Source: Thermocatellispora tengchongensis
Lineage (GTDB): Bacteria > Actinomycetota > Actinomycetes > Streptosporangiales > Streptosporangiaceae
DNA: 64,000 nt
Direction of reading: 5' to 3'
Assembly (NCBI RefSeq): GCF_014202315.1
Contig: NZ_JACHGN010000001.1
Coordinates: forward strand, 519,757 to 583,756
In this document: positions 1 through 6,695 of the stretch, piece after piece
How positions within the stretch are numbered: position 1 is the first letter of the stretch
How the letters are laid out: each line of letters begins with the position of its first letter
Made by a program: the position numbers and the translations under genes
Notes under the pieces: model-generated
The model's input: only the letters and a program-made list of their open reading frames with translations
Databases searched by the model: none
Told to the model about the DNA's origin: nothing

Positions 1-97
1 CCGCCGGCGGGCCGCCCGTCTCGAAGCCGCCGAGCCCCGCAGCTTCCAGGCTGTTCATGCGGAGCTTCAGGTCGGCGACCTCTGCCTCTACGTCCAC
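1..97 (-). CDS. Partial N-terminus of an unknown protein, runs off the left edge
   Basis: Reading the minus strand from a GTG at 97 gives an uninterrupted frame to the window edge that starts MDVEAEVADLKLRMNSLEA and then becomes Gly/Pro-rich. The first 20 residues have a heptad-like spacing of hydrophobic residues, as in a short coiled coil. A purine-rich stretch (GAGGCGGGGG) lies just upstream and could act as ribosome binding site. No family can be named from about 32 residues. An ATG at 116 in another frame gives a less protein-like Arg/Gly-rich translation, so the GTG frame is preferred. Confidence 0.4.
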   Translation of the reverse strand, partial: MDVEAEVADLKLRMNSLEAAGLGGFETGGPPA

Positions 98-335
98 GTA
101 CCCCCGCCTCGGTCATTGACCCTACTGTCTGTGAGCACATGGTCGCAGACGAATCATGATCCTGGTGAGTCTCGGGCCAGGTCCGGGTAGGGAATTTTGC
201 TTGGGCCCTCTTCGGTTGGGTGGGCCGGGGCGGTGGGGAAGTGTGGCCGCTCGGCAACCATTGCGTGTCGTGACTGATTTGCTACGGAGAGTGACTATGG
301 GTGGTGCGCATGTCACCCACAGGAAGGAGAATCCC

Positions 336-524
336 ATGCGTACCCCCATCAAGATCCTCGTGCTCGGATGTGCCGCCGCCGTGGCGGTCGTCGCCGCGCC
401 CGCCGCCGCGTCGGCGCAGGCGATCGTCTGCACCGGCAACGTGCTGAGCGACGTGGTCTCGGTGAACGTGCCGATCGTGTCGCCCGGCGCCAGCGAGTGC
501 TCGCAGCTCACGCAGGCCGTCTAG
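336..524 (+). CDS. Small secreted protein, 62 aa, unknown function
   Basis: The ATG at 336 follows a strong Shine-Dalgarno sequence (AGGAAGGAGA, 321-330). Residues 1-29 form a textbook Sec signal peptide: MRTPIK, then a hydrophobic Ala/Val core ending in ASAQA. The mature part is only about 33 residues, rich in Val and Ser, with one Cys near each end (VCTGN and SECSQ) that could form a single disulfide. Size and Val/Asn-rich character recall small actinomycete surface proteins, but the chaplin motif is absent, so I assign no family. It is monocistronic. The open frame extends upstream to 156, but only this start has a ribosome binding site and a signal peptide. Confidence 0.7.
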   Translation: MRTPIKILVLGCAAAVAVVAAPAAASAQAIVCTGNVLSDVVSVNVPIVSPGASECSQLTQAV

Positions 525-577
525 CCGAGCGTGATCGGGTCGCCGGCGCAGCGCACAGCCGGCGACCTCGTCAGCAG

Positions 578-690
578 CGGGGTTGGTGGGGCGTGGCATC
601 GGGTGGCATCGCATGGCACGGCGTCGGTGGGGTGTGGCATCGGAGGGTGTGGCGTCGCATGGCGCGGACTTGGAGGGTGTGCGTTGGAGG
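578..690. repeat. Degenerate GTGGCATCG-type low-complexity repeat
   Basis: The intergenic stretch between the small secreted protein and the CPBP protease contains several imperfect copies of GTGGCATCG/GTGGCGTCG (near 594, 602, 631 and 645) mixed with GGTGTGGC runs. No coding frame here looks like protein. It seems to be degenerate simple-sequence DNA at the convergent ends of two genes. Confidence 0.45.
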
Positions 691-728
691 GTGCCGCCGC
701 TGGTGGGCGACCTTCTCGCGTGGCGGCG

Positions 729-1835
729 CTACTTGCGGGGGCTCAGGGCGTACGCCGCCGCTCCGAAGATCAGCATGCAGGCCGCCGAGGCCGGGGTGAT
801 GCCCAGCAGGGCGTCGGAGTGGCCGGTGTAGTGCAGGTGGCCGTTGAAGAGGAGCGGGGCCGAGACGGCGTTGCTGATGGTGTGCAGGACGATGCCGGGC
901 CAGATGGAGCCCGTACGGATGCGCAGCTCGCCGAAGAGGGCGGCCAGCGGGACTATGCCCACGAGCAGCCAGGGCCAGGGGAGGGTGGTGGACGCCCGCA
1001 GGTCCGCCTCGGGGGTCCAGGCGAGGTAGAGGGGGATGTGCCAGAGCATCCAGACCAGGCCGACCAGGGCGTGCGCGGCGAGCCGGGGGACGCCCAGGGC
1101 CAGGGCGGTGCGGGTGCCGTAGCCGCGGAAGATGAACTCCTCCAGGAGGTTCTTCAGCAGCAGGGCGGGGATCGCGGTCGCGATGGCCGCCAGGAGGGGC
1201 GGTTCGCCGGGGGCGGGGGCGGCGGAGAAGGAGGCGGCCGTGGTCAGGACGGCGGCGGCGGTCGTGACGACGGCGGCGGCCGGGTAGAGGACCGTGGCGA
1301 AGGCAAACCAGCGTACGGGGTGGGCGATGCGGAGCGTCAGGCCCAGGGGGCCGGCGCCGTCGCGGTGGAGGTAGTGGAGGGCTAAGGCGGTCAGGGCCGG
1401 GAGGAGGATCCACAGGCCCTGGGCGGACGAGGCGTCGCCGAACGTCATCAACGGCCAGCCCGCGCCTGCCGCGATCACGGCCCAGACCGCGAAGTTGATC
1501 CGGGCTCGGCGGCGGGAGGCCGGCGTGGCGGCCGGTGGCGGCGCGGTGGGTGGGGGCGTGGTGGCCTGCGGCGTGGTGGCCTGCGGCGTGGTGGCCTGGG
1601 ACGTGGTGGGTGGGGGCGATGGTGTGATGGGCGTGACCGGTGGGGGCGCGGTGGGTGGCGGCGTGACGGCTGAGGACGTGGTGAGCGGGGGCGTGGTCGG
1701 CGGAGGCGTGGTGGATGGGGGCGTGGTGAGCGGGGGCGTGGTGGATGGGGGCGTGGTCGGCGTGGTCGGCGCGGGCGTGGTCGGTGTGATCGGCCGCGGT
1801 GTGGTCGGCTGCGGCGTGTTGGGTGGGGATGTCAT
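729..1835 (-). CDS. CPBP-family intramembrane metalloprotease with Thr/Pro-rich N-terminus
   Basis: A 368-residue integral membrane protein of the CPBP (CaaX protease/bacteriocin-processing, Abi) family. The N-terminal ~105 residues are a low-complexity Thr/Pro tract (repeats such as TTPPSTTPP), followed by a basic stretch and several hydrophobic segments from about residue 112. The family glutamates are present in LEEFIFRG (E232, E233, R237). Later membrane segments carry WMLWHIP and HTISNA, the conserved His/Asn motifs expected in this family. Members are Glu-type membrane endopeptidases with prenyl-protease or peptide-processing roles; the substrate here is unknown. The start overlaps the padR stop by ATGA, so the two are translationally coupled and probably PadR-controlled. 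The Thr/Pro tail is unusual for the family and encoded by short tandem DNA repeats (about 1540-1830). Confidence 0.85.
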   Translation of the reverse strand: MTSPPNTPQPTTPRPITPTTPAPTTPTTPPSTTPPLTTPPSTTPPPTTPPLTTSSAVTPPPTAPPPVTPITPSPPPTTSQATTPQATTPQATTPPPTAPPPAATPASRRRARINFAVWAVIAAGAGWPLMTFGDASSAQGLWILLPALTALALHYLHRDGAGPLGLTLRIAHPVRWFAFATVLYPAAAVVTTAAAVLTTAASFSAAPAPGEPPLLAAIATAIPALLLKNLLEEFIFRGYGTRTALALGVPRLAAHALVGLVWMLWHIPLYLAWTPEADLRASTTLPWPWLLVGIVPLAALFGELRIRTGSIWPGIVLHTISNAVSAPLLFNGHLHYTGHSDALLGITPASAACMLIFGAAAYALSPRK

Positions 1836-2383
1836 GGGGTCGCCTTCTTGGTGGCGGGCAGGAGGGCGAGGGCCTCGTCGGCCCAGCCGATCGTGGCCTG
1901 GGCGCCGTGGCGGCCGGCCGCGATCGTGATCAGGTTGTAGGGCAGGTCGGGGGAGTCGGCTTCCTGGGTGGTGACGGTCCTGGCCAGGGCGTCGTAGTCG
2001 GCCAGGCGGCGTTCCGCGTCGGCCCTGGCCTCTTCGATGAGTTCGCGGCAGCGGTCCTCGCCCAGGGTGCGGCCGAAGAACAGGCGCAGCAGGAGGCCGT
2101 TGCGCGGGGGTGTGGTGGTGATGGGTTCGCTGAGGAGTTCGTGCAGGCGGGCGGCGCCCGATTCGGTGATCTCGAAGATGGACGAGCCCGCGCGGGGGCC
2201 CTCGCGGCGGCGTACGTGGCCCTTCTCTTCCAGGGCGTTCAGGGTGGGGTAGATCTGGCCGAAGCTCTCGCTCCAGAAGTGCCCCAGTACGTCGCGGATC
2301 GCCTCGCGCAGGGCGTACGCGGTCATGGGCTGCATGCTCAGGCCGCCGAGGATCGCCATCTCGCTCTGGTCGCGTCTCGCCAT
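1832..2383 (-). CDS. PadR-family transcriptional regulator
   Basis: A 183-residue protein with a PadR winged-helix domain at the N-terminus (about residues 8-85: MAILGGLSMQPMTAYALREA, then SFGQIYPTLNALEEKGHVRR), followed by the helical C-terminal domain used for dimerisation (VirR-like; about 95-180). PadR proteins are usually repressors relieved by a small ligand and often autoregulate. It is the first gene of a two-gene operon with the CPBP protease, joined by an ATGA overlap. AAGGGA upstream of the ATG is the likely ribosome binding site. A 24-bp interrupted palindrome at 2398-2421 sits just upstream of the start, so autoregulation is likely. Confidence 0.9.
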   Translation of the reverse strand: MARRDQSEMAILGGLSMQPMTAYALREAIRDVLGHFWSESFGQIYPTLNALEEKGHVRRREGPRAGSSIFEITESGAARLHELLSEPITTTPPRNGLLLRLFFGRTLGEDRCRELIEEARADAERRLADYDALARTVTTQEADSPDLPYNLITIAAGRHGAQATIGWADEALALLPATKKATP

Positions 2384-2397
2384 GGGAGTCCCTTCTA

Positions 2398-2421
2398 TCT
2401 GACAGATATATATCTAGCAGA
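2398..2421. promoter_or_regulatory. Candidate PadR operator (AT-rich palindrome)
   Basis: TCTG-N2-AGATATATATCT-N2-CAGA is palindromic at 20 of 24 positions, with a perfect 12-bp core at 2404-2415. It is strikingly AT-rich in a GC-rich genome and lies 15 bp upstream of the padR ATG. Position and symmetry suggest an autoregulatory operator for the PadR-CPBP operon. Confidence 0.6.
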
Positions 2422-2514
2422 GATGTTTTGATGTTGGCCAGGGTGGCATGGGCCTATATAGGCGGAGTCTCGGATGTGGGGACCTGCCACATGGGGAGAG
2501 GGGCGGCCGGTGCC

Positions 2515-2520
2515 TAGATT
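2515..2520 (+). promoter_or_regulatory. -10 box (TAGATT) for a leaderless bdhA transcript
   Basis: TAGATT matches the actinobacterial TANNNT -10 consensus and ends 7 nt before the ATG at 2528, so transcription would begin at or next to the start codon. No Shine-Dalgarno sequence or convincing -35 box is seen. Confidence 0.45.
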
Positions 2521-2527
2521 CGGGGAC

Positions 2528-3286
2528 ATGAGTGAGCTGGCGGAGCGGCGGGTGCTGGTCACCGGGGCCGGGAGCGGGATCGGGCGCGCGTGCGCGCGGC
2601 GGCTGGCCGCCGGCGGGGCGCATGTGATCGTCGTGGACGTGGACGGCGAGGCCGCGGAGAAGGTGGCGGCGGAGGTCGGCGGGACGGCCGTCGTCGCGGA
2701 TCTCGGGGCGGACGGGTTCGTCGAGGCGTTCCCCGAGGGCATGCTGAGCGGCGTGGACGTCCTGGTGAACAACGCCGGGTTCCAGCACGTGGCGCCCATC
2801 GAGGAGTTCCCGCCCGAGGTGTTCTCCGCGATCATGCGGGTCATGGTGGAGGCGCCGTTCCTGCTCACCCGGGCCGTGCTGCCCGGCATGTACGAGCGCG
2901 GCTGGGGCCGGATCGTGAACATCTCCTCCGTGCACGGGCTGCGGGCCTCGCCGTACAAGGTCGCCTACGTGACCGCCAAGCACGCGCTGGAGGGGTTCTC
3001 CAAGGTCGTGGCGCTGGAGGGCGGCGGGCGGGGGGTCACCTCCGTGTGCGTCAGCCCGGGATACGTGCGCACCCCGCTCGTCGAGAAGCAGATCGCGGCG
3101 CAGGCCGAGGCGCACGGGATCGAGCCCGGCGAGGTCGTGGAGCGGATCATGGTGGCCCCGGCGGCGATCAAACGGCTGGTCGAGCCGGAGGAGGTGGCCG
3201 AGCTGGTGGCGTACCTGTGCGGGCCGCACGGGGGGTTCGTGACGGGGGTGTCGCTGCCCGTGGACGGGGGATGGACCGCTCGGTAG
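2528..3286 (+). CDS. bdhA: 3-hydroxybutyrate dehydrogenase (SDR family)
   Basis: A 252-residue classical short-chain dehydrogenase. The NAD-binding motif TGAGSGIG is at about residues 10-17, NNAG at about 80, the catalytic Ser in NISSVHG, and YVTAK supplies catalytic Tyr and Lys. The segment SPGYVRTPLVEKQI with the following AHGIEPGEVV is characteristic of D-3-hydroxybutyrate dehydrogenases, which interconvert 3-hydroxybutyrate and acetoacetate with NAD. The ATG at 2528 is chosen because it starts the SDR domain and follows a -10 box; an upstream in-frame GTG at 2474 would add a non-homologous tail. A regulator (47 bp downstream) and a carboxylate-type symporter follow, suggesting a 3-hydroxybutyrate uptake and oxidation module. 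Substrate is inferred from sequence motif and context. Confidence 0.85.
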   Translation: MSELAERRVLVTGAGSGIGRACARRLAAGGAHVIVVDVDGEAAEKVAAEVGGTAVVADLGADGFVEAFPEGMLSGVDVLVNNAGFQHVAPIEEFPPEVFSAIMRVMVEAPFLLTRAVLPGMYERGWGRIVNISSVHGLRASPYKVAYVTAKHALEGFSKVVALEGGGRGVTSVCVSPGYVRTPLVEKQIAAQAEAHGIEPGEVVERIMVAPAAIKRLVEPEEVAELVAYLCGPHGGFVTGVSLPVDGGWTAR

Positions 3287-3333
3287 CACCGCGCCGCGGC
3301 GAGAACGGCGGGAACACCGGCGACAATGGCCGT

Positions 3334-5196
3334 ATGAGCGCCCGGGTGTTTCTTGAGCTGCTGGCCAGAGAGGCGTCGGCGGTCGAGTTCGAGGGGCCCG
3401 TGCTGGCGGCCCGTACCTCGGGGGCCGATCCGCGGGAGCTGGCCGAGCTGGAGGAGGCCAAGCTCACCGCGCTCAAGGTGCGCACCCTGCTGCGCCGCCG
3501 GGCGCGGCGGGAGGCCGAGCTGTCGGCGCTGTTCGACACCGCCGGCGACCTGGCCGCGCTGCGCGACCTGGACGCGGTGCTGGAGGCCATCGTGCACCGG
3601 GCGCGGCAGCTTCTCGGCACCGACGCCGCGTACATGACGCTGCACGACCCCGACCGGGGCGACACCTGGATGCGGGTGACCGACGGGTCGGTGTCGGCGA
3701 AGTTCCGGGCGCTGCGGCTGGCCATGGGCGCCGGGCTCGGCGGGCTGGTGGCCCAGACCGCGACGCCGTACTCCACGGCCGACTACTTCGCCGACGAGCG
3801 GTTCCGGCACACCCACGACATCGACGACGCCGTACGCGAGGAGGGCCTGGTCGCCATCCTCGGCGTGCCGCTCAAGCTGGGCGGGCGCGTGATCGGGGTG
3901 CTGTTCGCGGCCAACCGGAGCGTGCGCCCGTTCACCCAGGACGAGGTGGTGCTGCTCGGCTCGCTGGCCGCGCACGCCGCCGTCGCCATCGACAACGCCC
4001 GCCTGCTGCAGGAGACGCGCAACGCGCTGGAGGAGCTGAGCGAGGCCAACCGGCGGCTGAACGCGCACAGCGCGGCCGTGGAGCGGGCCGCGCTCGCCCA
4101 CGACCGGATGGCGGGGCTGGTGCTGCGCGGTGGCGGGGTGCAGGACGTGGCCGCCGTGGTGACCGAGGTGGTGGGCGGGTCGCTGACCGTGCTCGACGAC
4201 GCGGGGCGGGCCGTGTTCGGTGACCTGGGCGAGGACCCGGGCGGGCTGGCCGAGGCGGCGCAGTCGTCGCGGGCGCTGGGTCGCACGGTGCGGCGCGGCG
4301 ACCGGCTGGTCGCGTCCGTGGACGTCGGCGGCGAGCCGCTGTGCACGCTGGTGCTGCGCGCCGGGCGGGAGGTCGCCGACACCGACCAGCGCATCCTGGA
4401 GCGGGCCGCGCTGGTGACCGCGCTGCTGCTGCTGTTCCGCCGCACGGTGGCCGAGGCCGAGGGCCGGGTGCGCGGCGAGCTGCTGGACGACCTGATCACG
4501 CGCCCGGGGCTGGCCGGGCTGGCCGAGCGGGCCCGGCGCGTGGGCGTCGATCTGGACGCCGACCACGTCGTGATCGTGGTGCGGCACGACGGCTCGCGCG
4601 AGAGGGGCGCGTTCTGGGCCTCCTCGCGGGCCACCGTGGAGCACGGGCTGGCGGCGCAGCGGGGCGATGAGGTGGTGCTGCTGCTGCCGGGCGCCGATCC
4701 CGGGCTGCTGGCCAAGCGGGTGGCGGGCGAGCTGAGCGCGTCGCTGGGGCGTCCGGCGACGGCCGGGGCGTCGGGGCCGGTGCGGGGCGCGGGCGCGGTG
4801 CCGGCGGCGTACCGGGAGGCGCGGCGGTGCGCCGACGCGCTGCTCGCGCTGGGACGCGCCGGTGAGGGCACGAGCGCCGCCGAGCTGGGTTTCGTGGGAC
4901 TGCTGGTCGGGGAGGGACGCGATATCGAGGGATTCCTCGGCTCGGCCCTCGGCCCGGTGATCGAGTACGACGCCCGCCGCGGCACCGCGCTGGTCGAGAC
5001 GCTCACCGCGTACTTCGGGGCGGGCGGCTCGCTCGCGCGCACGGCCGAGGTGCTGCACATCCACGTCAACACGGTCACCCAGCGCCTGGACCGGATCGGA
5101 CGCCTGCTCGGCACCGGCTGGCAGGCTCCGGAGCGGGCGCTGGAGATCCAGCTCGCGTTGCGCCTGCACCGGCTCACGGCGAAGACCCACATATAG
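3334..5196 (+). CDS. GAF-domain transcriptional regulator with PucR/CdaR-type C-terminal HTH
   Basis: A 620-residue cytoplasmic regulator. After a helical N-terminus comes a GAF domain (about residues 60-220; TDAAYMTLHDPDRGDTWM, LGVPLKLGGRVIGVL), then a linker and GGDEF-like middle region, and at the C-terminus (about 550-615) the PucR-type helix-turn-helix with ARTAEVLHIHVNTVTQRLDRI. Such proteins sense small molecules and activate neighbouring catabolic genes. It lies between bdhA and an MHS-family symporter on the same strand, so it probably controls 3-hydroxybutyrate (or related acid) use. The ATG at 3334 is chosen because a GACAAT -10-like box ends 6 nt before it (possible leaderless start); the open frame upstream is a shadow of bdhA. 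Confidence 0.85.
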   Translation: MSARVFLELLAREASAVEFEGPVLAARTSGADPRELAELEEAKLTALKVRTLLRRRARREAELSALFDTAGDLAALRDLDAVLEAIVHRARQLLGTDAAYMTLHDPDRGDTWMRVTDGSVSAKFRALRLAMGAGLGGLVAQTATPYSTADYFADERFRHTHDIDDAVREEGLVAILGVPLKLGGRVIGVLFAANRSVRPFTQDEVVLLGSLAAHAAVAIDNARLLQETRNALEELSEANRRLNAHSAAVERAALAHDRMAGLVLRGGGVQDVAAVVTEVVGGSLTVLDDAGRAVFGDLGEDPGGLAEAAQSSRALGRTVRRGDRLVASVDVGGEPLCTLVLRAGREVADTDQRILERAALVTALLLLFRRTVAEAEGRVRGELLDDLITRPGLAGLAERARRVGVDLDADHVVIVVRHDGSRERGAFWASSRATVEHGLAAQRGDEVVLLLPGADPGLLAKRVAGELSASLGRPATAGASGPVRGAGAVPAAYREARRCADALLALGRAGEGTSAAELGFVGLLVGEGRDIEGFLGSALGPVIEYDARRGTALVETLTAYFGAGGSLARTAEVLHIHVNTVTQRLDRIGRLLGTGWQAPERALEIQLALRLHRLTAKTHI

Positions 5197-5238
5197 GACG
5201 CCATGGGTGTGGGGGCGGCCACCATAGGAGCCGCGTCG

Positions 5239-5289
5239 ATGAGTACGTACGGTGAGCCGACATCCCCCAACCGCGACTCCTTCTGGTGA
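5239..5289 (+). CDS. 16-codon leader peptide upstream of the MHS symporter
   Basis: ATG at 5239 is preceded by a perfect AGGAG (5226-5230) at 8-nt spacing, the best ribosome binding site in the neighbourhood. It encodes MSTYGEPTSPNRDSFW and stops with TGA at 5287-5289, directly before the GTG (5290) and ATG (5296) start candidates of the symporter. The layout suggests a translated leader that couples or tunes translation of the transporter. It could instead be a small functional peptide. No homology is known to me. Confidence 0.45.
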   Translation: MSTYGEPTSPNRDSFW

Positions 5290-5295
5290 GTGAAG

Positions 5296-6624
5296 ATGGC
5301 ACAGAAATCCTCGGGTACCCCAATCGGAAAGATCGTCGGTGCCAGCCTGATCGGCACCACGATCGAGTGGTACGACTTCTTCCTGTACGGCTCCGCCGCG
5401 GCGCTGGTCTTCAACACGCTGTTCTTCCCCGAGAGCGACCCGCTGACCGGCACCCTGCTGGCCTTCCTCACCTACGCGATCGGCTTCGTGGCCCGGCCGC
5501 TGGGCGCGCTGGTCTTCGGCCACTTCGGCGACCGGCTCGGCCGCAAGAAGCTGCTGGTGCTCAGCCTGCTGCTGATGGGCGCGGCGACGTTCCTGATCGG
5601 CTGCCTGCCCACGTACGCGTCCGTCGGCGCCCTGGCCCCGCTGATGCTGACCGCGCTGCGGCTGGTGCAGGGCTTCGCGCTCGGCGGCGAGTGGGGCGGG
5701 GCCGTGCTGATCGTCTCCGAGCACGGCGACGCGCGGCGGCGCGGCTTTTGGGCCTCCTGGCCGCAGGCCGGGGCGCCGGGCGGCAACCTGCTGGCCACCG
5801 CGGTCCTGGCGCTGCTGGCCGCGGTGCAGTCGGACGAGGCGTTCCAGAGCTGGGGCTGGCGGGTGCCGTTCCTGCTGTCGGGGGTGCTGGTGCTGATCGG
5901 GCTGTGGATCCGGCTGAGCATCGCGGAGTCCCCGGTCTTCCAGCAGGCCGCGGCGGCCCAGCCGGAGCGGGCGTCGCTGCCGATCGTGGAGGTCTTCCGG
6001 CACCACTGGCGCGACGTCATCGTGGCGATCGGCGCCCGCTTCGCGGAGAACGTCTCCTACTACGTGATCACGGCGTTCGTGCTGGTGTACGCGACGGAGC
6101 AGGCCAAGCTGGACAAGGGCTTCGTGCTCAACGCGGTGCTGATCGGCTCGGTGGTGCACTTCGCGTCGATCCCGGCGTGGGGCGCGCTGTCCGACCGGCT
6201 GGGCCGCCGCCCGGTCTACCTGCTCGGCGCGGCCGGGGTCGGGGTGTGGGCGTTCGCGTTCTTCCCGCTGATCGACACCGGCAACTTCGCCGCGATCACG
6301 CTGGCCGTCACGGTCGGCCTGGTGCTGCACGGCGCGATGTACGGCCCGCAGGCCGCGTTCTTCTCCGAGCTGTTCGGCACCCGGATGCGCTACTCGGGCG
6401 TGTCGGTGGGCGCGCAGCTCGCCTCGATCGTGGCCGGCGGCCTGGCGCCGCTGATCGCGGTGGCCCTGCTCCAGGCGTACGGCTCGGCGCTGCCGGTCAT
6501 GCTGTACGTCGCGGGCGGCGCCGTGCTCACGCTGATCGCGGTCTACGCGGCCCGGGAGACCCGCGGCCGGGACCTGGTCACCCTGGCCGACGCCCCCGAC
6601 GTGGCGGAGCGGGTCAGGCCCTGA
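5296..6624 (+). CDS. MFS transporter of the metabolite:H+ symporter (MHS) family
   Basis: A 442-residue, 12-helix major facilitator. The opening GTTIEWYDFFLYGSAA and the helix 2-3 loop GHFGDRLGRKK are hallmarks of the MHS subfamily (ShiA/ProP/KgtP relatives), and LSDRLGRRP repeats the motif in the second half. Members import organic acids or osmolytes with protons. Next to bdhA and a PucR-type regulator, a short-chain hydroxy acid such as 3-hydroxybutyrate is the likely substrate (inference). The ATG at 5296 is favoured: GGTGAG (5285-5290), overlapping the end of the leader peptide ORF, serves as ribosome binding site. A GTG at 5290 is an alternative adding two residues. A strong hairpin overlaps the stop codon. 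Confidence 0.88.
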   Translation: MAQKSSGTPIGKIVGASLIGTTIEWYDFFLYGSAAALVFNTLFFPESDPLTGTLLAFLTYAIGFVARPLGALVFGHFGDRLGRKKLLVLSLLLMGAATFLIGCLPTYASVGALAPLMLTALRLVQGFALGGEWGGAVLIVSEHGDARRRGFWASWPQAGAPGGNLLATAVLALLAAVQSDEAFQSWGWRVPFLLSGVLVLIGLWIRLSIAESPVFQQAAAAQPERASLPIVEVFRHHWRDVIVAIGARFAENVSYYVITAFVLVYATEQAKLDKGFVLNAVLIGSVVHFASIPAWGALSDRLGRRPVYLLGAAGVGVWAFAFFPLIDTGNFAAITLAVTVGLVLHGAMYGPQAAFFSELFGTRMRYSGVSVGAQLASIVAGGLAPLIAVALLQAYGSALPVMLYVAGGAVLTLIAVYAARETRGRDLVTLADAPDVAERVRP

Positions 6625-6643
6625 CGGCGCGGGGCCGTCAGGG
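6619..6643. terminator. Hairpin terminator between convergent genes
   Basis: CCCTGACGGC and GCCGTCAGGG form a perfect 10-bp stem with a 5-nt loop. The left arm overlaps the symporter stop codon, and the amidase ends from the other side at 6696. There is no U-tract, as is usual in actinomycetes. It could serve both strands. Confidence 0.7.
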
Positions 6644-6695
6644 CAGGGCGCGGGGCGGCCGGCCCACGCCCGCGCGCCGCGGGCGCCGAGGACGA

